A stretch of 64,000 bases of DNA. Source: Adiantum capillus-veneris. Its lineage: Eukaryota > Streptophyta > Polypodiopsida > Polypodiales > Pteridaceae. The DNA lies in NCBI GenBank assembly GCA_014529385.2, contig CM043945.1, forward strand, positions 4,763,312 to 4,827,311. The letters run 5' to 3'. Below, in pieces: positions 48,006-56,621 of the stretch (the first letter of the stretch is position 1; every line of letters begins with the position of its first letter). The notes beneath the pieces were generated by a model. It was not told where the DNA came from and made no database searches. It saw nothing but the letters and a program-made list of their open reading frames with translations. Both the position numbers and the translations under genes were made by a program.

Positions 48006-48407
48006 TGTTACGGCATTAGCCGCACATGCAGTCCTGCGGAGGTCTGGACATTGCGGATCAGGAGTCATGCGGTATGCGGCGGCCGTGGCGGAAGTTCTTC
48101 ATAGGATATCATGGGACAGGGGGAGTGTGTGCACCGTTCCCGATTTGTGATGGAGCAGTGGTTGTATATGGAGGGGCATACTGTCTTTTGATGTAACCCA
48201 ACCAATCTCTATGATATTCATGGAATCTACTGTTGTAACTCTGTGTCTGGATCACACATGAATGAAGCAAGTGGTGTTCTGTGCATGTGTACTGTGTACT
48301 GTGTACTGTCTTCTATAGTCATTCTATGTGTTGATGTTCATATAATGTAGTTGCGGGTAATCATTCCCGTAATGCCTATTGCTCCTGTGCTGGAAATAGC
48401 CATTACA
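48006..48407 (+). repeat. Element 2, 3' LTR
   Basis: Pairs with 10938-11341. A purine-rich GGAGGGG lies about 35 bp upstream (47961) and may be the polypurine tract or its remnant. Confidence 0.9.
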
Positions 48408-48412
48408 CCACG

Positions 48413-49303
48413 TCCATATAGGAGATATATCCCTCCTCTCTCCCTTGGTGGTTCATGACAATCAGGGGCGTAATGACCCTCTTCATCACAATTGTAGCAT
48501 CTACCTTGTAGCCTTCGTCCCCTGCCTCTCCCAGCTGGCCGCTCCTCTCTTTGGTTCCTATTCATTATGTTAATTCTTAATTCTTGCAACAAATCACCAG
48601 CAAGATCATGCAAAACCCGGGCCGTAACGGGATCTGGACCTTGAACCTCTCACTCCACTCTATCATCCATTATCACAGGGACCATTGGTTGCACCAAAAC
48701 TGGCTCAGTATGTGTCAGGCCTTGCTCCCACATTCTCTTGATCTTCTTGCTCTTGGCCTCGGCAATTTCCACAGCTCTTTCAAATGTAGCAGGCTCTTCT
48801 TGATCGACCTTCTCCCTTACACTTGGATGGAGACAATCCATAAACTGACGTACTTTAAAGAAATCCCCTGGAGGTACTTGGGATGCCGCCTCTAATTTAA
48901 CCCAAAGCCGTTTGAAGTGTTGCAAAAACTCTTTAAAGTTAGCATGAACATCTTGCTACAAACCTCTCAACTTTGTTGTTGCTTCTGTTGCGGTTAGTTT
49001 CTTTCCAAACCTGTCAAAAATTGCCAGCTTCACATGCTCCTATGTTTGTTTTTTTTCTTCCTCTAAACCTTCAAACCACTCCCGAGGTTCTCCTTTGAGC
49101 ACAGGAGGAAATACATGAAGCTTTGCTTTGTCATTCACAATGTGCATACCAAGCGTATGCCATTCGAAGTCCGCAATCCAGTCCTTCACATCCTCCTTCC
49201 CTGTAAACACTGGCCGACTATACGCCATCCCTTTGAAGTCCCTTGTCCCTTGCGTGAGTAATTCCACAAAATTTGAAGTCTTGCGCCTCAACCAAACCAC
49301 CAA
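48413..49303 (-). pseudogene. Element 1 gag with CCHC zinc knuckle, cut by element 2
   Basis: Gag capsid region: FTGKEDVKDWIADFEWHTLG, LHVFPPVLKGEPREWFEGL, FKEFLQHFKRLWVKLEAASQ and DFFKVRQFMDCLHPSVREKV. The zinc knuckle CYNCDEEGHYAPDC comes near the end. Stops at about 49038 (TAG), 48960 (TAG) and 48650 (TGA) are each restorable by a C. The frame rejoins the linker at 10937 in phase. It would assemble the particle and bind genomic RNA. Confidence 0.88.
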
Positions 49304-49373
49304 TTTTATTCAATGAAGCTCGAACTTCACAGCAAAACCGCTCCTCCTGGGTGCACAACCGGCAAATTTCCGC

Positions 49374-49393
49374 TCCCCAGCGGGATCGCCAAA
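49374..49393 (-). other. Element 1 primer-binding site
   Basis: Minus strand TTTGGCGATCCCGCTGGGGA, three bases inside the 5' LTR. Typical TGGCG...GGGGA plant gypsy primer site. Confidence 0.7.
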
Positions 49394-49396
49394 GGA

Positions 49397-50620
49397 TGAT
49401 GGAGCAAAAGATGTCGTGCGCACACTCACACACCCAGACAACTCAACACAACACCAGGAATTTACTTGAATTCCTCACCTCACTCACTACCACTCAAAAG
49501 CTCCCTAAAAATTCTACCCACAAGCTCAATTCAAACTCCAAACGCCTCGACCTACAAGCCTTTGCCTGCCCGCAGACACTACAAGAGGTGAGTCGAGCTG
49601 ATCAACATTGGAAATCACACTTGATGGTGAAAAAAATATACAAGAAAAACCATCAAAAACCCAAAAACTCCAGCCAGAAAAGGCCACTCCCAAACCATTG
49701 CAAAGCCTTCACCAAACTCCACTCTGTTGGACTCTTTGGAGTAGCGCCAACCCTAATGGCACCGATACAGGGTCACATAGTCTTGCAGAAAGCCGCACCT
49801 TCTTCCCTCAATTCCTTGCACACACACATCCATGGAAACCTCAGAGCTTCCATAGAATCTCCCAAGTGCAAAATTGAAGAGAGAAATCTCCCATTCACTC
49901 CTCTACACACTCGAAAACAGGACGCGAACGCGACGGGACAATACTAGACCACCTGTAGGAACCCTGCTTCCTTCCCCACATAGAGAGGTGAAAGTGCCAA
50001 AACTTGGCTTCCAAAATGCTCCTTTAGCCCAAGAACTCACAGCAGCGTCATTGATGTGGAACTTTGATGCCTTTTCACACCTTTTTTGACCTTTTTTGGC
50101 CCGATTTTGGCCAGTTTTGACCCCTGATAGACATTTTTTGCAGCAAAAACCCCAAACAAACTCCAAAAATAACCAAATTTTGCACGCTTGATCCTCGATA
50201 CCCAAAGCACATTTCCACATCCCCACATTCCGTTTTTGACCACTTCTAGGGTGATGCACGTATCACCGCATATTAGGCGCCACAAATAGACAGTTACCGC
50301 ATGTGTCAAACTTCTCGAGCGGGATGAGAGTACCCACACTTGTCACTTGCATTATTTACATTTTAGAAAGCTCAAACACATTATCTAGAGCCAAAATAAT
50401 CCACCTAGAACCATATCCAAGGCCCCGATACCCTATCTAGGCATGTACGTATGCACGACTGTCGACACGCAAGCACACATATTTACAATGTGCACACGTT
50501 GCACCTTTTTTCGAACTTGAAACCACTTTGCAAAGCTCCCAAATGCATGTATTTACATCTTTTTGTACATATGACCATGCATATAAACGCTACTTTGTAC
50601 ACGCCAAAAGCGGTCTATCA
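49397..50620 (-). repeat. Element 1, 5' LTR
   Basis: Pairs with 5374-6595 over its full length. Confidence 0.93.
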
Positions 50621-50908
50621 ACGACATGGTGGCTCTCGAATCAAGGCTAACAGTTTGAGAGAACTATTTGAATGGTTCTATCGTAGAATCATTCATCGAT
50701 TGTAGGCAAAAGAAGTCTTGGCCTCTTCAGTAATAGCACAAGCCATCAAACATTTACAACAACAAAAATTTAAAAGATCAATGGCATACAACGACTCCGG
50801 TGCTCGTGAAAGTCAACGATGGTGGAGAGAGACAATGGTGTATGTGAACCACAAGTGGAGAAAGATACTCTGGGTGGATGACATTGTACAAAATTTCTGT
50901 AATATATG
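50621..50908 (+). pseudogene. 3' part of the decayed gene split by the nest
   Basis: If element 1 is removed with one ACGA, a frame from before 5373 runs through to FCNI-stop at 50908 with a single TAG near 50704 (CAG restores it). Segments include SLRELFEWFYRRIIHRL, SVIAQAIKHLQQQKFKRS, and RWWRETMVYVNHKWRKILWV near the end. Basic and aromatic, family unknown. Confidence 0.6.
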
Positions 50909-50936
50909 ATCTTATACAATTGTTACTTCAAGTGTG

Positions 50937-51387
50937 TTAATATTTTGAAGGTTCAATTTTGTTTTTTAGCACATCACCCTTGTAACGAATCATGAGATGT
51001 TTGCCATACTCTAAAAGTTCATATGGGTTTTGTCTGCCAAGAGCTAGTGCCATTGCTGTGTAAGTGTAGTAATACGCTGCCCGACCACCTGTATAGCCCG
51101 GGCAGTAACCAAAACAATCTCTGGAAAACACTTTATCCAAAAGAATGACTTTATCTGCACTTTTGGGCAACACAGGTCCACCCAAGAAGCGTGATAGTGT
51201 CTTTAATGTGTAAGTTGCTATTGAACCCTCTTGTGACATGGAATTGTGAAAAACTACTATTGGCAACTCGCAAAGCTTTGAAAGGTACTATGCTAGGGCC
51301 GCATCCCTTCCACGATACTACTCTCGAGTCCGCCGTCGAAGGAAGTCATCCTTGTCAGCAATCCAAGACTGCACATATCATGTCTGA
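50937..51387 (-). pseudogene. Minus-strand gene fragment (last exon), unknown family
   Basis: A coding-like exon of about 150 residues ending at TAA 50937. Recognisable stretches are LPIVVFHNSMSQEGSIATYT, RFLGGPVLPKSADKVILLDK and YTGGRAAYYYTYTAMALALG. Upstream, the frame continues through two TAG codons (CAG if restored) and a TGA to an acceptor-like ACTTACTCAG at 51388, so this looks like the final exon of a spliced gene. It lies tail to tail with the previous pseudogene, 28 bp apart. No family recognised. Confidence 0.5.
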
Positions 51388-51390
51388 GTA

Positions 51391-51419
51391 AGTGACACAC
51401 ACACACACACACACACACA
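51391..51419. repeat. (CA)n microsatellite
   Basis: About 14 CA units. Confidence 0.95.
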
Positions 51420-51533
51420 GAGTTACCATGAAGCTCTCATCCTGCAGAAAGAGGTTTTCCTGCCACAAGTCTACAGATGTAGTTAGTATATATTGCACTT
51501 TCCCTACCTCTCTACAGCGCAACTTGAGAATTC

Positions 51534-51961
51534 ATGTTCATAAACCCAAATTCTCCCCACGAGAGAACAATGCTCCTCAAGCGAAAACACATCCTGCAAA
51601 ACATAGACCCGACTAGCACAGAAATCTTTTACAAGACAAGCATAGACAAATATTGTACACGTCCTGCCCATCTCAATGCCATATCATTAGCAGAATTTTC
51701 CTCCACATACAATACAACAAGCAACACATACAAAAAACGTACCAAACCAAAGATTATACGATATGTCAAATATAATGCCGCAAAAAATCCAGATAATTAT
51801 TATAGAGAACAATGTCTTTTATTTCTACCATGGATAGATTATGAAACTCAACATCTAACAGATGGACTCACATGGAAAGATGTATACAATCAAAATAAAC
51901 CTACCATCGATACAAATGAATCCAAATATAAGAAAACCACAATACTAAAGGACAACCTTAA
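51534..51961 (+). pseudogene. Helentron protein segment before the helicase
   Basis: The stretch IIRYVKYNAAKNPDNYYREQ followed by LLFLPWIDYETQHL is characteristic of the region between Rep and helicase in Helitron proteins. The frame is cut at the TTAA (51958-51961) and resumes at 53286. Confidence 0.7.
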
Positions 51962-53281
51962 CACTAGGTTGGTAACCTAACAGGACAAAAAAGTGTCCTT
52001 TCAGGGTTTTGAAAAAAACCTCCAAAACCATAGTAGATCCACTCATTTTGTAAAATCCTTTCATGAGGTTATAGTTCAAGGCCTACTTTACATGGAAAAA
52101 ATAAGAAACTTGTAAAATTTCTCATCTTTTGGTCATACCAAGCCTCCAAAGTTGATGGACGAGTACATTTTTATCAAAACAGTCATTTCTTACGTTTTGT
52201 TGCATAAAAATAAGATTAGGGATTTTTGTAGGACTTGAGATAAATTCCCTAGTTAACTTCAATGGGTTGGTGATCAGAACATATGATTGCTTCTCACTCA
52301 CTATTTTTTGTTTGGCTAAAGGAAATAGGTACAAAAAAGTTGAATTTTTACCATTCTGCAAGCCTATCATCAAAGTTTCTATAGCCACGCTCAATACCAA
52401 TAATATATGCATGTTTTCTTAGTTCCCTATTGTCCTTTAGGTTCATAAGGAGCCATGGAGCATGTCAAAAGAATAATACATCTCTTACCAATGGGAATCT
52501 TGGGGACAAAGATGAAGTGCTAAATACAACAAACATGAAAGAACTGGGTTCAACATTATGAGTTGTAGAATCCCATAGAAACTATTCAATATCTAGCCAA
52601 ATTTGATCCTTATGACTAGATATGGTCACTACCTACAAAATGCATGTAGTTGTCACAAGAAACTAACAATATTGAAAAAGCTATACTTGATATACTAGAA
52701 TGTCTCGTTTTCTTCTATAATTGAAAAAATCAACCATCGTTGTCTACTATGCAAAATAGGGTATTAGGTGCCCCAAAACTCAAGGAATATTAGCTTTATG
52801 TTACAATATGCGACATAGAAAATCAAACTGCATTTGGATATCATGAAAGCCACCAAAAAAATCATAGAAGAGCTAAAATTGGCTAAAAAACAGGATTTGA
52901 CAATTTTTGTAATTTGGTCATAACTTACAACTTTAACATTTATTTCTCCCTGCAAGCATCACGACATGTTGAGGACTACTAAAGATAGTTCTCTAGCATT
53001 ATAGACCTCACAAACATGAATTCTAGAGTGGTATAGTTGCAAAAAGTTGAAAAAAGCCAAAAATAGGACCCATTTTTTCACACAGTTTAGGTTGTGAAAT
53101 GTTGTGCAAGGACAAGGTTAAAGATGGAATTGATATTCCAAAAAAATGTCCAGTTTTTTTCAGCTCATGAGACAACTTTCTAGAAAGATAGCACCTCAAA
53201 ATCCATTTTGAAACTCTTGACATAATTCAAGGAAAATGGTCACTTAACAGGACATAAAAGTGTCCCATTACCAACCTAGTG
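51962..53281. mobile_element. 1,320-bp TIR element with TTAA target duplication
   Basis: Ends are CACTAGGTTGGTAA and its inverse TTACCAACCTAGTG, flanked by TTAA on both sides. Just inside each end is a small hairpin, AGGACA-6 nt-TGTCC. Removing the element and one TTAA rejoins the Helentron frame exactly. The longest internal frame (96 residues, minus) has no transposase motif, so it is non-autonomous. TTAA duplication is typical of piggyBac-type transposition, while the CACTA terminus is typical of En/Spm elements, which make 3-bp duplications. The TTAA evidence favours the former. Confidence 0.85.
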
Positions 53282-53285
53282 TTAA

Positions 53286-55020
53286 CACCAACTCACTAGC
53301 CACCAATTCACCTTTGACATCTACAACACTATCTAATATTTCCTCCCATATTCGTGTTGACCTCACACAAGACCTAAATATTCAACACCACCAGCTGCAT
53401 ACACACACTATACCAATCATAAAAATACTATTGCAGCCAAACGATATGTATTACAAGAGCATTCTACTACTTAACACACAACAAAGGCTAATATTCGATG
53501 ATATTATGCTAAAAAAACGTATATTTCATACAGAACCAATCCATATTTTCTTGACTGGAAGTGCAGGCACAGGAATAACTTTCACCCTCCTTTTGATTGT
53601 CCAAGGACTTCTACGTTTCTATAACCACAGATCACATTCCAGCCCAACAATGACAAAAGCTTTGTCGTTGGTGGAACCACTATCCACTCAACCCTCCACT
53701 TGCCACTGCTCACATCATCTAGCACTTCCCTATCACCTGAGAGACTAAATGAGCTATGACTGCTTTATCGTGACCTGCAGCTAGCCATTTTCGATGAAGT
53801 CTCCTTGATTGGAACCAACGTCTTCGCTATGGCAGACTCTTGCCTGCTTGCAATAAAAAACAACTACGACCTTCCATTTGGTGGTGTTGATGTTGTCTTG
53901 TGCGGCGATCTTTGCCAAGCGAGTCCTGTGCGCGACTCTTGGATTTTCTCCAGGAAATATCAATTGCTCGAAGCTATCTCACCCTCTTTCTAGCATGACC
54001 GCATAAAGTGTTATGAGTTAACAAGCACCATGAGACAAACTAACAAAACATTCATCGACATACTCAACAGGATACGCGTTTCAAAACACACCAAAAAAGA
54101 CATTTTGTACCTCAATACACATTACATGCACACAGTACCTCATCCAGCCATGGTCTGCCACCTTTATTATGCAAACAAAGATAAAGACCTACACAACCAA
54201 CATATTTTCAACACTACCATAGGGACACCACTATTTATTGAAGCAAAAGACACAAGGGCAAAAAATTGTAGCAAAACTATTCAAATACCGATAGATCCAA
54301 AATTGACAACAGGTCTTCACAAAAAACTTCACTTGAAACTAGGCCTAATTGTAGAACTTTGTGCTCGAAATATTGACATTCTAGATGGCCTAGTCAATGG
54401 AGTTGACAGTATATTCAAAGCGATAACACAAAACTCCACGACACAAACCATCTGGATTCACTTTCAAACCACTAAAGTAGGCCAAAAAACTAGATATGAA
54501 AACCAACAACTATATATTGCATCAATAGATAGGCAATGGACACAAATCCAAAAAATAACACGTGAGTTTCAAATAGGAAAGAACTTCCTGAAAACTATTA
54601 CTAGAACACAATTCCCAATTCAACCTGCAGCTGCTAGAACCATACACCATGCACAAGGCTTGACACTGGACACCTTGGCTTTCGATCCAACCAGCATTCG
54701 AAGTCATGGCCTTGTGTACATTGCCCTCTCCCGCGTAAGAGATCCCAACAACCTTTACCTCTTGGAAGAATTAACTTCCAACCATATTAAAGTAGACCAA
54801 ACAGTTCTAATTGAGTTACACCGCCTCAAAACACATGCCACTTGGCAACCTACACAGCTTGACCTCCACTCTTTGCCCGACAATCACTTGATAATACAAT
54901 CTCTTAACATTGTGTCCCTAAAGAAACACCACAACAACCTTATTCATGATAATAGCTTAATGGCCTCCCACATTCTTTGTCTCCAAGAAACAAAACTACA
55001 ACATCCTAGAATGTGGCCAT
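53286..55020 (+). pseudogene. Helentron PIF1-like helicase, broken
   Basis: Helicase motifs in order: LLLNTQQRLIFDDIML, Walker A block FLTGSAGTGIT (Lys expected before the last Thr is Ile here), GGTTIHSTLHLPL in another frame, and Walker B LAIFDEVSLIG. These are followed by VVLCGDLCQASPV, TSTMRQTN, TIHHAQGLTLD and VYIALSRVRDPNNLYLL. A frame change lies near 53660, with stops at about 53756 (TGA) and 53991 (TAG). It would unwind DNA during rolling-circle transposition. The end of this frame passes into LIIQSLNIVSLKKHHNNL, the start of the endonuclease domain. Confidence 0.88.
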
Positions 55021-55549
55021 AAACGGTTATACACACACTCAAACAACTGGCCCCATGGGAGTATCCCTCTTCACATCAAAGAAAAACATACATCTATAAC
55101 ACCACAACATCATTTCCAGGAATTAAATAGAATGCATTACATCCGTCCTCAGAATGCCACATAATCCACCAATAACCTTGGTAACATTGTATCGCAGACC
55201 CTCAACTCCACTTCCCTTGCTCCTGCAAACATTGACCACACTACTTACACCTCACCTCCAACACACCCCTACCATTTTACTCGATGACTTCAACATCACT
55301 GCTAACTACCAAACACCTAAATACCTTGCACTTTCTAACCTTCTCTCCACACACAACATGACACAACATATAACCCAAACCACAACAATCTACGATTCAA
55401 CTTTGAATCACATTTGGACTACAAATTCCTTCACTAACATAACAATAAGCACTAACTTCTCATTCTGGTCAGACCACTCCATTGTTTACTTACTGCTCCC
55501 ACTAAACTCCAAAAACAAATTCCAATGCTCCTCTCTTCCTACTTCCTAA
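54880..55549 (+). pseudogene. Helentron C-terminal endonuclease (EEP) domain, frameshifted
   Basis: Begins with IQSLNIVSL and HILCLQETKL (catalytic Glu). After stops and a frame change near 55100 it continues TLYRRPSTPLP, ILLDDFNITANYQT (usual GDFN) and LNHIWTT, then SDHSIVYLLLP (catalytic Asp-His). This is the endonuclease/exonuclease/phosphatase fold also used by LINEs. No reverse transcriptase follows and it is continuous with the helicase, so it belongs to the rolling-circle element. Confidence 0.75.
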
Positions 55550-56522
55550 AAAGCACCTCCACAAATCCTTCCATTGGCAGGCCCTCGAGATCGCTCACCT
55601 TGTTTAAGATCAATATTGATATTTTTTAAGAAATTGTGTAAGTTTATATCTTAAAATTTTAAAAATAACTATAAAGAGACGTTTCTCGACCCTTTCTTAA
55701 AGTGCGTGCTTTTAAATTGTTGAACATTACACACCTATGTTGCTATCCCTCCCTCTCCTCTCCCCTCCCATTCGTCAATTACTACATTGAGTGCGTGTAT
55801 GTACGTATACGCATATGACATACACTAATGAAAAATCAAACATTGATTATGTATTTATGAAGAGAGGGGGGGCTTACATTCTTACGACAAAGTTGGGCCA
55901 TACATGGGCTAACATTGTTCAAGAAAAATGTGTCTCAGCTTAATATCGTGTTGTTTTCAATTTCAAAAATGCCGGTTGAGGGCAAGGGAAAAAGGAGAAA
56001 TTCTACCCCAAAATAGAGAAGCATCTAGATTCTATATTCTTTATAATGCAGCTTAAAATTTTCAAGGAAGGAGAGGGTGTCCATGTGTCACTCTCTGGTC
56101 CAAGACAGCCTTTGTAGAATGTAAGAACTGACAAGCCTTTTCAAATGTAAAGTCAAAAGACTTTGTATTCTACATAATATAAATGTTGAAGTTTGATTTG
56201 CACATAACAAAAAGGGGATAACTTTAGTGGAGGTTTTGTTACTTAATGTGAATTTACTTTTTGAAGATATAACAAAAAAAGAAGAATTTTAGTGATTTTT
56301 TTTTAATGAATATGTAATTTGTGAAGATATATTTGGTTTTATCTTTTCAAGGGACTTTTTTCAAGACCAATATTGATATGTTTTAGAAAATTTTGGAAGC
56401 ATATATTTTTTTAAAGAGCTTGAGAAAAAGAAAAAAGCGCGCCTAACATCGACTTGGGACTGTCTCTCTTTGAGGACATGCATGACATGCAAATGCAAGG
56501 GTCGTTATCAACATTGTTGACC

Positions 56523-56524
<2 letters not shown>
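55550..56524. other. AT-rich stretch without recognised genes
   Basis: Low-complexity AT-rich DNA; may contain the 3' end of the Helentron, which I could not locate. Confidence 0.4.
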
Positions 56525-56610
<86 letters not shown>

Positions 56611-56621
56611 TAGATAGATAG
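56525..56621. repeat. (GA)n then (GATA)n at the 3' end of LINE-A
   Basis: About 41 GA units merging into GATA units, ending where conserved LINE 3' sequence begins. Confidence 0.95.

Larger units (their letters stand above)
10938..48407 (+). mobile_element. Element 2: Ty3/gypsy LTR retrotransposon with 3' accessory ORF, carrying elements 3 and 4
   Basis: LTRs of 404 and 402 bp beginning TGTTA and ending ATTACA, flanked by CCATG (10933-10937) and CCACG (48408-48412), which differ by one C/T change. Without its own inserts it is about 8.6 kb. Order: 5' LTR, leader [element 3], gag with zinc knuckles, protease [element 4], reverse transcriptase, RNase H, integrase, accessory coiled-coil ORF, 3' LTR. 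No second RNase H is seen. Many nonsense codons and frame changes. Confidence 0.9.
5374..50620 (-). mobile_element. Element 1: Ty3/gypsy LTR retrotransposon with dual RNase H, carrying nested elements 2-4
   Basis: Minus-strand element with LTRs starting TGAT and ending ATCA, 1,222 and 1,224 bp. Flanks share ACGA (5370-5373 and 50621-50624). Without the nested DNA it is about 7.8 kb. Order on its own strand: 5' LTR, primer site, gag with zinc knuckle, [element 2], protease, reverse transcriptase, gypsy RNase H, second RNase H, integrase, polypurine tract, 3' LTR. Dual RNase H is characteristic of Tat/Ogre-type plant gypsy elements. Heavily mutated and not autonomous. Confidence 0.92.
51534..55549 (+). 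mobile_element. Helentron-like rolling-circle transposon (partial), interrupted by a TIR element
   Basis: Contains an N-terminal segment of the type found in Helitron Rep-helicase proteins, a PIF1-like helicase, and a C-terminal endonuclease/exonuclease/phosphatase domain. The helicase-endonuclease order is typical of the Helentron (Helitron2) branch. The Rep HUH nuclease itself and both termini were not found, so boundaries are only those of the coding remains. Confidence 0.75.

Noticed and set aside
51391-51616. ORF starting in the CA repeat
   Set aside because: His-Thr repeat then no motif; it overlaps the Helentron segment in another frame.
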